DNA from: Runella sp.
GTDB lineage: Bacteria > Bacteroidota > Bacteroidia > Cytophagales > Spirosomataceae
Direction of reading: 5' to 3'
DNA: 33,881 nucleotides
Assembly: GCA_023254175.1 (NCBI GenBank)
Contig: JALQYJ010000033.1
Span: 1 to 33,881, forward strand
The notes beneath the pieces are model-generated. The model did no database searches. It was not told where the DNA came from and saw only the letters and a list, made by a program, of their open reading frames with translations. Of the stretch, positions 7,621 through 15,955 are shown one piece after another. The translations under genes were made by a program, and so were the position numbers. The first letter of the stretch is position 1. Every line of letters starts with the position of its first letter.

Positions 7621-9263
7621 TGCGTAAAGTTCTTTTTGGTCTTCTTGCCGCCTTACCCGTTGGACTTTTTGTAATCACATTGGTTCAATTCTCAGTCAAT
7701 GTGCCGTGGTTTGACGACTTTGACCCATTTCCCGACTTTCTGCGTAAATGGATTAATACCAATGACTTATTCACTCAAATTCAGCTTATTTTTCAGCCCA
7801 ATAACGAGCACCGAATGATTTTTGGGAAGCTGGGGGCTCTGTTTTATTACTGGCTTTTGGGTGAGCTTAACTTTACCTTTCTTCACTGGCTAGGGTTTGG
7901 ATTTACATTGGGTACCTTAGCTATTTTCTGTGCTATTTTTCGTCAACAAAAGATTGAATGGGTGTATCTTATGCCCCTGCTTTTCTTTCTGTTTCAATTG
8001 CAGTACCACATGACAAGCCTGTGGGCCATTACAGCGCTCCAACATTTACCAGTCATTTTCTTCGTAAGCCTTACAAGTTATCTTTTAAGTACACAGCGAT
8101 TTGAGTGGGCCATTTTGACAGGGTTTTGTGCCAATTTTGCCATGAGTAACGGGATATTTGTGTGGCCAGCAGGTATGATAATTTTGTTTGTCCAAGGTCG
8201 CTATAAACTGCTCATAACGTGGTTAGTTGCAGGAACCATAGCCATTTTCTTGTATTTCAAAGGTATGCAAACCTTAAACAACGAGTCAAGTTTTGATTAT
8301 TTTTTAAAACATCCTCATCAAACATTCTTTGGCTTTTTTACTTTTATTGGTGGCTTATTCGATTTTTTTCCCGACCGAAGCACTTTTGAGCGTTCGGTTC
8401 TACCAACAGTTGGGGGTATGTGTATGGTTACATTACTCGTTACGGCATTGGTAAAAGTATGGAAATTATACAGAAATCATACGCTACAGCGTCAACAAGC
8501 ATTGCAGTTCTTGTTGGGTGTTAGCACCTATTTGTTAGCCAACGCCAGTATAATTGCTTTGTTGCGGCCTCGTTTTGGCTATTTTGTGATGATTGTGAGT
8601 AACTACAAAATTTATCCCGCGTTGTTTTTGATGGTTATTTATGGGTTTTACCTTGTTTTGAATCGTGAACGCATCCCGAAAACCCATTTTAGCATCGCCC
8701 TAACGGCAGGGGTTGGAATTTGGGGCTTGAGTCTGCTTCATTACTGGCCTACCATCAACGAACGCCGTAAAACGCTCTTAGCAGGTGCATTTAACCAAGA
8801 ACACAACGGTTTCGGTTTAGGTTTTATACCAAACACCCCCGCGGCTCAGTACATTGATACCCTAATGAAATTTAATGTTCAACATGGTATTTACCGTTAC
8901 CCTACAACCCTCAAACCTGTTGTAAAGTCCCTATCGACCCCCTCTAATTTTCCTCTCAAACCACAACTCGATGAGCAAGCAGATGGATTGATGATTCGGG
9001 AAGAAACTTACTCTTTTACTCCTGAAATTAACGGAGCGTTGTATGTTTCTTTACAGTCTGAACGTCGGCACTATTTATTTAAACTTGAACCTACTCTTTA
9101 TACAGGTCGAAACTGGCTTAAACGCTATGCAAGAGGCACTTCGCTTTTGATTTCTTATGCTTCTGTAGAGCCAGGAAGGTACCATATGCAGTTTGTACTT
9201 GTCAGAAATAACAAACCGCAATCAACTCACTATCAAACCATTGAATGGAAGAAAAAGGCATGA
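7620..9263 (+). CDS. Multispanning membrane protein with C-terminal soluble domain, putative GT-C glycosyltransferase
   Basis: 547 residues. The N-terminal ~380 residues hold about ten hydrophobic helices; the first loop after helix 1 reads VPWFDDFDPF and later PNNEHRM, again placing acidic residues where GT-C transferases have their catalytic site. The last ~150 residues (from about 395) are soluble, with alternating hydrophobic positions suggesting a beta-rich periplasmic domain. I do not recognise a specific family. The start overlaps the stop of the preceding gene (TGATG) and the end overlaps the start of the second GtrB-type gene, so it is surely co-translated with both. A glycan transferase or polymerase is the likeliest role; no O-antigen ligase signature was noticed. 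Confidence 0.65.
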   Translation: MRKVLFGLLAALPVGLFVITLVQFSVNVPWFDDFDPFPDFLRKWINTNDLFTQIQLIFQPNNEHRMIFGKLGALFYYWLLGELNFTFLHWLGFGFTLGTLAIFCAIFRQQKIEWVYLMPLLFFLFQLQYHMTSLWAITALQHLPVIFFVSLTSYLLSTQRFEWAILTGFCANFAMSNGIFVWPAGMIILFVQGRYKLLITWLVAGTIAIFLYFKGMQTLNNESSFDYFLKHPHQTFFGFFTFIGGLFDFFPDRSTFERSVLPTVGGMCMVTLLVTALVKVWKLYRNHTLQRQQALQFLLGVSTYLLANASIIALLRPRFGYFVMIVSNYKIYPALFLMVIYGFYLVLNRERIPKTHFSIALTAGVGIWGLSLLHYWPTINERRKTLLAGAFNQEHNGFGLGFIPNTPAAQYIDTLMKFNVQHGIYRYPTTLKPVVKSLSTPSNFPLKPQLDEQADGLMIREETYSFTPEINGALYVSLQSERRHYLFKLEPTLYTGRNWLKRYARGTSLLISYASVEPGRYHMQFVLVRNNKPQSTHYQTIEWKKKA

Positions 9264-10219
9264 ATACTCCCCAAATATCCATCGTAGCACCTCTCTACAA
9301 CGAGTCGGAATCATTCCCTCATTTAATCGAACGCCTCACCAAACTTATGGACAGCCTCACGGTTCGGGTTGAAGTGGTGTTGATAGACGATGGCAGTCGC
9401 GATAATACAGCCCTCCAAATGCGCCAAATAGCGTTGACCGATAGTCGCTACCACTGCGTATTTTTATCACGAAATCACGGGCACCAATTGGCTCTTACCG
9501 CAGGCTTAGCCAACGCAAGAGGAACTGAGGCCCTGTTTGTAATAGATGGTGACCTCCAAGACCCCCCTGAGCTACTGCCTAACTTTTACCAAAAAATGCA
9601 AGAAGGGTACGATGTAGTTTATGCCATTCGCCGTAAACGCAAAGAAAATATCATTAAACGGACGGGATATTTTCTATTCTACCGTTTGCTAAAATCCATT
9701 TCTTACGTAGATATTCCACTCGACAGCGGTGATTTTGCCCTTATCAGCCGACGCGTGGCAGATGTGTTAAACCAAATGCCCGAAGAAAGTCGCTTCCTCC
9801 GTGGAATGCGCTCGTGGATTGGTTTCAAGCAAACAGGTTTTGAATACGAACGTAGCGAACGTGTAGCGGGAGAGTCAAAATATACCTTCAAGCAACTTTT
9901 TCGTTTGGCTTATAATGGTATTTTCAATTTTAGCGAATTCCCAATTTCATTTATGACACGGGCAGGTGGTGTTTCTATTGCCATCGCACTCATCTATTTT
10001 GTGGTTGTTCTGGCAAAAAAATTGTTTTATGCCGACGTCATTGAAGGTTTCACAGCGCTCTTATTTGTCATTATATTATTCAGCGGTGTGCAGCTTATGG
10101 CATTGGGTATCATTGGTGAATATGTCCTGCGTATTTTCTTTCAGTCCAAAGGCCGACCATTGTTTATCGTAAAAGAATCAATTGTGGATGGAAAATTAAG
10201 TGACCCGAAAAACAGTTAA
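9260..10219 (+). CDS. GT2 polyprenyl-phosphate glycosyltransferase (GtrB/DPM1 type), second copy
   Basis: I place the start at ATG 9260, which forms an ATGA overlap with the stop of the previous gene and is preceded by the purine stretch GAAGAAAAAGG; an in-frame ATG at 9245 would add five residues. The resulting 319 residues have the GtrB layout: IVAPLYNES, DDGSRD (43-48), DGDLQDPPE (96-104), ERVAGESKYTFKQL, then two membrane helices and GEYVLRIFFQSKGRP. It differs throughout from the copy at 5203, for example DGDLQDPPE in place of DADLQDD, so it is an old paralogue probably with another sugar specificity rather than a recent duplication. It probably supplies one of the two membrane proteins with its lipid-linked sugar. 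Confidence 0.9.
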   Translation: MNTPQISIVAPLYNESESFPHLIERLTKLMDSLTVRVEVVLIDDGSRDNTALQMRQIALTDSRYHCVFLSRNHGHQLALTAGLANARGTEALFVIDGDLQDPPELLPNFYQKMQEGYDVVYAIRRKRKENIIKRTGYFLFYRLLKSISYVDIPLDSGDFALISRRVADVLNQMPEESRFLRGMRSWIGFKQTGFEYERSERVAGESKYTFKQLFRLAYNGIFNFSEFPISFMTRAGGVSIAIALIYFVVVLAKKLFYADVIEGFTALLFVIILFSGVQLMALGIIGEYVLRIFFQSKGRPLFIVKESIVDGKLSDPKNS

Positions 10220-10306
10220 CAGAAGCGAAGACCTAACATTTACATCTTCCTGCTGCTTTAGTTTTTTAACGATTTCGGTTTTACATTTTTCGGTTTTAAC
10301 GAAGCC

Positions 10307-11758
10307 ATGCTTTTCAATTCAGTCCAATTTCTGCTTTTTTTTATAGTCATCACACTTGCCTATTACAGCCTCCATTGGAATCGGCGTTGGCTGCTGCTGT
10401 TGCTCGCTAGTTGTTATTTTTACATGGTGTTCAAACCGATTTACATCGTAATTCTGTTTGCAACCATTGTGATTGACTACTTTGCAGGACTTTGGATTGC
10501 ATCCGCAGAAGGGGTTAAACGAAAATGGCTTTTAGTAATTAGTATTTTTACCAACGTCGGGATTTTAGCTGTTTTTAAGTACTTCGATTTCTTTGCCGAA
10601 AGTTTCAATGCTGTCTCATGGAAGATAGGGTTAGAATGGAGTTTACCTATTCTTAAACACCTCAACCCCGACCTCGTTTTACCCATTGGCTTATCTTTTC
10701 ATACGTTTCAGGCTATGAGTTATACCATCGAAGTCTATCGTAGAAATCAGCAAGCAGAACGACATTTTGGGATTTATGCCTTGTATGTGATGTTTTACCC
10801 GCAATTGGTGGCTGGCCCCATCGAGCGCCCGCAAAATGTGTTACATCAATTTCACCAAGACCACCCCTACGACTGGGAAAATATCAAAGCAGGCCTGACT
10901 CGGATGGCCTTTGGCTTATTCAAAAAAGCGGTTATTGCCGACCGCCTCGCCTTAATGGCTGGCCCAGCCTACTTAGACCCACAAAACCATAATGGACTCA
11001 CTCTGTTGATAGCTACTTTCTTTTATACTTTCCGTATTTACTGCGATTTCTCAGGTTATTCCGACATTGCTTTGGGTGCGGCTCAGGTGATGGGTTTTAA
11101 CCTCATGGAAAACTTCCGTACCCCTTATTTTTCAAAATCCATTGCTGAATTTTGGGGACGTTGGCACATTTCACTATCGACTTGGTTCCGCGATTACTTA
11201 TACATTCCCCTCGGGGGAAATCGTGTCGGAGAAGGGAGGGCTTACGTCAACCGTTTCATCGTTTTTTTAACCAGTGGGCTTTGGCACGGTGCAAGTTGGA
11301 ATTTTATCATTTGGGGAGGATTACACGGTCTTTATTTAGTAGCAGCTTCTAACCGCGACAAATACTTCAAACGTTGGAACTTAACTTTCCCTACCTCAAC
11401 CTGGTACGTGTACCTACAAACCATTATTACTTTTTTATTGGTGATGCTGACGTGGGTATTTTTTGCCGTAGGCGACAATCCTAAACTCACCGTTGGTGAA
11501 GAAGTCAGGGCTTCTTTTACTATTCTCAAAAAAATAGCTCAATTGTCGTTTGATGAACCCATTCAAACGGCTTTAAACGGCGTAGAAATGTGGTTTTCTG
11601 TGGGGTTAATTCTTCTTTTACTCATCAAAGAGCACTACGTTTTACATATTCCAACCCGCCAAGATGTCGTTTTCTGGACGGTATTTATTTCGGTATCTAT
11701 TTTAACCTACTTCTTTGGCGTCTTTAATTCCAATCAATTTATTTATTTTCAGTTTTAA
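10307..11758 (+). CDS. MBOAT-family membrane O-acyltransferase (AlgI-like)
   Basis: 483 residues with about ten or eleven membrane helices. It carries the AlgI/DltB hallmarks: LPIGLSFHTFQAMSYTIEVYR, PQLVAGPIERP, YCDFSGYSDIALGAAQVMGF, FWGRWHISLSTWFRDYLYIPLGG and GLWHGASWNFIIWG with the catalytic histidine H327 and a second one at H340. Relatives acetylate alginate, peptidoglycan or other exported glycans using a cytoplasmic acyl donor. The usual partner, a DltD/AlgX-like SGNH protein, is not found next to it. The 87-nt gap from the previous gene, larger than the others in the cassette, leaves room for a separate promoter. Role in O-acylating the cassette's product is inferred. Confidence 0.9.
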   Translation: MLFNSVQFLLFFIVITLAYYSLHWNRRWLLLLLASCYFYMVFKPIYIVILFATIVIDYFAGLWIASAEGVKRKWLLVISIFTNVGILAVFKYFDFFAESFNAVSWKIGLEWSLPILKHLNPDLVLPIGLSFHTFQAMSYTIEVYRRNQQAERHFGIYALYVMFYPQLVAGPIERPQNVLHQFHQDHPYDWENIKAGLTRMAFGLFKKAVIADRLALMAGPAYLDPQNHNGLTLLIATFFYTFRIYCDFSGYSDIALGAAQVMGFNLMENFRTPYFSKSIAEFWGRWHISLSTWFRDYLYIPLGGNRVGEGRAYVNRFIVFLTSGLWHGASWNFIIWGGLHGLYLVAASNRDKYFKRWNLTFPTSTWYVYLQTIITFLLVMLTWVFFAVGDNPKLTVGEEVRASFTILKKIAQLSFDEPIQTALNGVEMWFSVGLILLLLIKEHYVLHIPTRQDVVFWTVFISVSILTYFFGVFNSNQFIYFQF

Positions 11759-11819
11759 GCAATCACGTGGGGTCTGCTCACAACCTGACGTTATCAAGTA
11801 AATCGGGGTATTTCACAGA

Positions 11820-11844
11820 GCTTCGGTTTTGTGAAACCGCAAGC
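11820..11844 (+). terminator. Hairpin behind the glycan cassette
   Basis: GCTTCGGTTT pairs with AAACCG-C-AAGC around a TGTG loop, with one bulged C. There is no clear T-run after it, so termination is uncertain. It is the only plus-strand stop signal seen after the MBOAT gene. Confidence 0.3.
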
Positions 11845-11885
11845 ACAATTATTTTGAGAAACCGTAGGTACAGTTGAAACAGCAT

Positions 11886-11916
11886 AAAAAAACCTGTGGG
11901 TATTTCGACCCACAGG
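11886..11916 (-). terminator. Intrinsic terminator of the SDR gene
   Basis: CCTGTGGGT (11893-11901) pairs perfectly with ACCCACAGG (11908-11916) around a six-base loop; on the minus strand the stem is followed by seven T. It lies about 50 nt after the SDR stop. Confidence 0.85.
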
Positions 11917-11966
11917 CTGGATATATAAACTCCAAGAAACAAAGAAACTACATTAGCGAGGGCAAT

Positions 11967-12863
11967 TTACAACTGAGATGCCAAAATAGCAATACCTTCT
12001 TTAAAACTACGTGGATTATATCCTAAAACCTCTTTCGATTTATCCAAAATAAAGCCTGTTCGTGCAGGGCGTTTAGCGGATTGAGTAAAATTAGAGGAAT
12101 CCGCTTCTGCAATCAAATTTTTATCAAGCCCAAAATAATCGGCGGTCATTATTGCCATTTCGTAAGGAGTCAGCAGGTCTTTCCCTGAAATATTATAAAC
12201 TCCTTCGGCTTCTTTATCAGCGATTAAAAAACAACCCATTGCTAAGTCTTCGGCTAACGTTGGCGTTCGCCATTGATCGGTTACCACTTTGATATTTTTA
12301 CCCTCGTCCAATGATTTTTTTACCCAAAGTATGATATTCGAACGCGACATATCAAAAGCAATTCCATAGACCAATACTGTTCGAGCTATTGCCCACCGAA
12401 TACCCGAATGTCGAACCACTTTTTCGGCGGCGTATTTACTCCACCCATAGAAACTCAGTGGATTTGCCTCCTCCTCCTCTGTGTATGGCCCTGTGGCTCC
12501 ATCAAAAATAAAATCAGTTGAAACATGGCAAAGAAAGATGTTATGCTTTTGACATTCGGTCACAATGTATTCGACTGCCTTTACATTTTGAACCCAACAA
12601 GCCTCTTTTTCAAATTCACACTGGTCGACATTGGTCATTGCCGCTCCATGTATAATCACATCTGGACTTGTTTTTTGGATGACATGCGCAATTTCTTCGG
12701 GCTTCGTGATGTCCATTGAAAAATAGTCATATCCATTTTTAAACGGAAGGCGATTTTCACCGCGGGCCGTAGCAATTACCTTTATTTCAGGCTGTTGAAT
12801 AAGAAGCTCCACCAATTTTTGACCTAACAAACCGTTAGAACCTGTCACGAGAATTGTTTTCAT
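11967..12863 (-). CDS. RmlD-like SDR family NAD(P)-dependent reductase
   Basis: 298 residues from ATG 12863. An upstream in-frame ATG at 12920 would add 19 residues (MSYSKLFVRC...) that do not fit the family, which begins right before the Rossmann strand. Visible are TGSNGLLGQ (dinucleotide loop), VDQCE, CHVSTDFIFDG, and the catalytic YGWSKYAAE (YxxxK). The C-terminal part (about 200-298) matches the RmlD substrate-binding half. Relatives reduce dTDP-4-dehydrorhamnose or are regulatory homologues. No rmlA, rmlB or rmlC is near, so a rhamnose role is not supported; it may act on another nucleotide sugar. It is convergent with the glycan cassette and follows the barrel protein gene after about 80 nt. 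Confidence 0.8.
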   Translation of the reverse strand: MKTILVTGSNGLLGQKLVELLIQQPEIKVIATARGENRLPFKNGYDYFSMDITKPEEIAHVIQKTSPDVIIHGAAMTNVDQCEFEKEACWVQNVKAVEYIVTECQKHNIFLCHVSTDFIFDGATGPYTEEEEANPLSFYGWSKYAAEKVVRHSGIRWAIARTVLVYGIAFDMSRSNIILWVKKSLDEGKNIKVVTDQWRTPTLAEDLAMGCFLIADKEAEGVYNISGKDLLTPYEMAIMTADYFGLDKNLIAEADSSNFTQSAKRPARTGFILDKSKEVLGYNPRSFKEGIAILASQL

Positions 12864-12868
12864 GTGCG

Positions 12869-12902
12869 TAAAGATAGTACGTCGCCCCATACACCGAACA
12901 AA
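12869..12902 (-). promoter_or_regulatory. Possible promoter of the SDR gene
   Basis: TATCTTTA (12876-12869) differs from TAnnTTTG only in the last base and has TTTG (12902-12899) 22 nt upstream. The transcript would start a few bases before ATG 12863, i.e. nearly leaderless. Confidence 0.3.
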
Positions 12903-12943
12903 AAGTTTGCTGTATGACATTAAAAAGAGATTAAAAAAGCTTT

Positions 12944-15763
12944 TTATCGAAAATTTCTCAGTGTGTATGTAAATGTCATCATGTAGTAGCGTTGCAAAAC
13001 ACGTGTCTTAACGTCCTCTATGTACGTCGAGGTAATATTACGACTAATGCTATTGTTTTGGCGTAAGACATCAAACGAACTGATTTTCAACTCACCTGCT
13101 TTATTCTTTAAGAATTTATACCCCATTGCTGCGTTCCAAAGGGTAAAGTTGAGGTTAAAATCTTGCCCCAAACCTGTATAAAAAGTGTTGTTGATATTGG
13201 TGTTGATAAAAAATCCACTTTTAGTTACCCAATTGATTTTGAAGTTGCTATTTTGGTAGTAGTAGGTTCCATCAAGAGCAGGTTGGAGTGAGTTTTTTAC
13301 GGTATTGTAATTACCATTAATTGACAAGGTAAAATCAAGCTGTTCACTTATATTACTGCTTAAAACAACTCCCCCCGTCACTGACTGGGTATTGGCTATG
13401 TTTTCAACTCGATTAATGAGGCCAATTGTACGGTTGTAGCCCGTTCCAATATTAAAGTTCAAATTGCTTTTTAGTGACGTAAGTGGCATACCGTACGTAA
13501 TGAACGTGCGCACATTCCAGTTTCCATTTACGTTGACAGGCTGAGTAAACTGCGAACCCGACCGTAACGTAAAGCCTGCCACTACCGTGTCTTTGGTAGC
13601 AATGAAGGTTGTATTACTAATATTGTTTTGAGTAAATGACCCGTTAAAATTGATAAAGAAACTACGCGCGGTTTTGGACTTTGTAACTCCGTATCGAAGC
13701 GACATATTGTGATTGTACTCTTGCTTCAAATCGGGATTTCCTGTCTTGAGCAACAATGGATTTGAGTTATCAACTACATTCTGCAACTGACTAATCGACG
13801 GGGCATTGGTGGAAGTACGGTAATTGATGCGCAAACTTTGGCCATCGCTGCCACGGTACATCAACATTGCCGATGGCAAGAAGTTATTAAATGAACGGTT
13901 TACTTCAAACTCCGTTGGGTACGATTGTTTCCCTACCAACTGTGCATTTTGGTAATTCATTTCTGCCGTCACCATCGTTTTTTTAATGCGCAAACGATAA
14001 CTTCCCCCAAAACGATTGGTGATGTACGTGTTGTCAAACTCATTCGAAAGCCGCAAGTCGGGCAAGCTATACTCACTCGTGGCTTGGTCGTAGTTGTAGG
14101 TATTTTTTTCGGAATAATTTTTGGTGTAAGACGGTACGTAATTCAGTTGCAACTGACCTGTACGACCAATATTTTCTGTCAATGAGATATTGCTCGAAAC
14201 CGTGTATCCATTTCCCATACTTTCGGTTTGTTGGTCAGTTATTAACAAAGAATCAGCCGTGCGACGACCATAGTATTGGTTGATTGATTTCAGTGACGAC
14301 CCTCCTATACGAGCGTTTGAGGAAGTTGTCAGTCCAATAGAAATGGTACGGCCAATTTTACCAAATCGGTGCCGCCACAAAATCGTATTCCCCCAGTTGT
14401 TACCATCATTGTGCGATTGGCGGTTGGTTTGGGTCTGATTCAAAGCTTTGCTATTTAAGCTATTGGCTCCTAGCAGACTGCTAAATGCCGTATTGTCTTG
14501 TAAACTAAAACGCGGCGTGATGATAATTGAGTTTTTGTTATTAATTGTATACTCCAAACGAGCATTCACACGGTGATTGAAGTTATTGTTTGACGAAAAG
14601 TAATTTTCATCGTACACTTGTCCTGCTCCTTGCGTCGTGAAGAAAGTACGAGCAAGCTCTGTAGTGTTGCTATTTTTGGCGTTATTGAAGAAATAACTGC
14701 CCGTTACTTTCCATTTTTTACCCCAGTTGTCTGAATAGTTGAGGCCAATTGCGTTGGTAGTTGTAATTCCGCTTTGTTGTCCCGCCATAAAATTATCGGC
14801 GGCATTCCCTCCTCCAAAATTACCACCTCCACGGTTTCCGCTTCCTCCACCGCCTCCACGATTACCAGCAGCAGTACCTCCACCACCCGAACCACCTAGT
14901 ACCCCCAGCAAATCTTCCGTTCCAAAGTTTTGTTGGTTGATGTTATTGGTCATTCCAATAAGCGAAATACGGGTATCTTTCTTAAAGTAGTTGGTGCTCC
15001 CTCCTATCATGTAACGGTTGTCGGTACCATAGCCTGCGTAGGCTTTTCCAAATTGGCCATTGTTACGGTCTGAACGCGTAACGATATTGATGGTTTTGGT
15101 GGTTTGCCCATCGTCAAATCCCGTAAACTGAGCCTGATCACTGAGGCGGTCAAACACCTGAATTTTATCAATTACTTCGGCAGGGAGGTTTTTTAGAGCC
15201 AAGGTTGCATCCTCCCCAAAAAACTCACGGCCATCCACAGTTACTTTTTGTACGTTTTCTCCTTGGGCTTTTACTTGACCGTTTTCGATGGTAATATTGG
15301 GCATTTTTTCCAACAAATCCTGCGCATTGGCATCTTTATTCACTTTAAAAGCGCTAGCGTTGTAAACGGTCGTATCCCCTTTTTGTTCAACGCGCTCCGC
15401 TACTCCTTTCACAATAACGTCTTTCAACAACTGGGCATCGGGTTTCAACAAAAGCGTCCCCAAATCGGGGCTTATACGGCGGAAGTTTACTCGTTGGTCG
15501 TACGAAATATAACCCACAAACGAAGCTACCAACCGATAACCCGCAGTCGGAATATTTTTGAACGAGAAACGCCCCGCAGTATCAGCAACCACGCCAAACC
15601 TCGAAGTAGAATCAGCGGTATTAATCAAAAGCACATTAGCACCAATCAGCGGAGATTTGTCGTTGGCATCCATCAACCGACCTTTTACCTCTATCGTTTG
15701 GGAAAAAATTGAACTAGCTGAACAAAGAAAAAAAAGAGCAAATAGGTAACGTATTTTTGTCAT
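12944..15763 (-). CDS. Outer-membrane beta-barrel protein with carboxypeptidase-regulatory-like domain (TonB-dependent-receptor-like)
   Basis: I choose the ATG at 15763, giving 939 residues and a clear signal peptide (MTKIRYLFALFFLCSASSIFSQ); the frame continues 29 codons upstream without a signal-like start. After cleavage come a carboxypeptidase-regulatory-like beta-sandwich (VKGRLMDANDKSPLIGANVLL, about 25-110), a plug-like domain with NKDANAQDLLEKMPNI and VTVDGREFFGEDATLALKNL (about 140-215), then a long barrel region rich in aromatic and N/T/S strands to the C-terminal FTYTLRNFR. This is the Bacteroidota outer-membrane barrel family (OMP_b-brl_3 type) rather than SusC: no SusD is adjacent and no TonB box was recognised. 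A glycine/asparagine-rich insert lies at about residues 290-335. Substrate unknown. A 9-bp inverted repeat sits seven bases upstream of the start. Confidence 0.88.
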   Translation of the reverse strand: MTKIRYLFALFFLCSASSIFSQTIEVKGRLMDANDKSPLIGANVLLINTADSTSRFGVVADTAGRFSFKNIPTAGYRLVASFVGYISYDQRVNFRRISPDLGTLLLKPDAQLLKDVIVKGVAERVEQKGDTTVYNASAFKVNKDANAQDLLEKMPNITIENGQVKAQGENVQKVTVDGREFFGEDATLALKNLPAEVIDKIQVFDRLSDQAQFTGFDDGQTTKTINIVTRSDRNNGQFGKAYAGYGTDNRYMIGGSTNYFKKDTRISLIGMTNNINQQNFGTEDLLGVLGGSGGGGTAAGNRGGGGGSGNRGGGNFGGGNAADNFMAGQQSGITTTNAIGLNYSDNWGKKWKVTGSYFFNNAKNSNTTELARTFFTTQGAGQVYDENYFSSNNNFNHRVNARLEYTINNKNSIIITPRFSLQDNTAFSSLLGANSLNSKALNQTQTNRQSHNDGNNWGNTILWRHRFGKIGRTISIGLTTSSNARIGGSSLKSINQYYGRRTADSLLITDQQTESMGNGYTVSSNISLTENIGRTGQLQLNYVPSYTKNYSEKNTYNYDQATSEYSLPDLRLSNEFDNTYITNRFGGSYRLRIKKTMVTAEMNYQNAQLVGKQSYPTEFEVNRSFNNFLPSAMLMYRGSDGQSLRINYRTSTNAPSISQLQNVVDNSNPLLLKTGNPDLKQEYNHNMSLRYGVTKSKTARSFFINFNGSFTQNNISNTTFIATKDTVVAGFTLRSGSQFTQPVNVNGNWNVRTFITYGMPLTSLKSNLNFNIGTGYNRTIGLINRVENIANTQSVTGGVVLSSNISEQLDFTLSINGNYNTVKNSLQPALDGTYYYQNSNFKINWVTKSGFFINTNINNTFYTGLGQDFNLNFTLWNAAMGYKFLKNKAGELKISSFDVLRQNNSISRNITSTYIEDVKTRVLQRYYMMTFTYTLRNFR

Positions 15764-15770
15764 GGTGTAT

Positions 15771-15800
15771 GTTATTTCACAATTGGATAGTTGAAATAAC
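15771..15800. promoter_or_regulatory. Perfect 9-bp inverted repeat before the barrel-protein gene
   Basis: GTTATTTCA (15771-15779) and TGAAATAAC (15792-15800) are exact complements separated by 12 nt. The dyad begins seven bases upstream of ATG 15763 on the minus strand, where it could be an operator or a leader hairpin affecting translation. Confidence 0.4.
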
Positions 15801-15955
15801 AGAAAGTTTAGTCCCAGAAGCGTTAAAAGCGATGAAACCCCCAAGAACACCGACGATAAGGGGGCTATTTACCGATAAGATTTTGTCATTTTTAGGCTTT
15901 AAGAAGTATTGGTTTTATATTTAATCTAAATCTTTACATTCTCCTTTTCCCTCTC

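Noticed and set aside
14739-14990. Proline-rich plus-strand frame of 83 codons
   Set aside because: It is the complement of the glycine-rich insert of the barrel protein gene.
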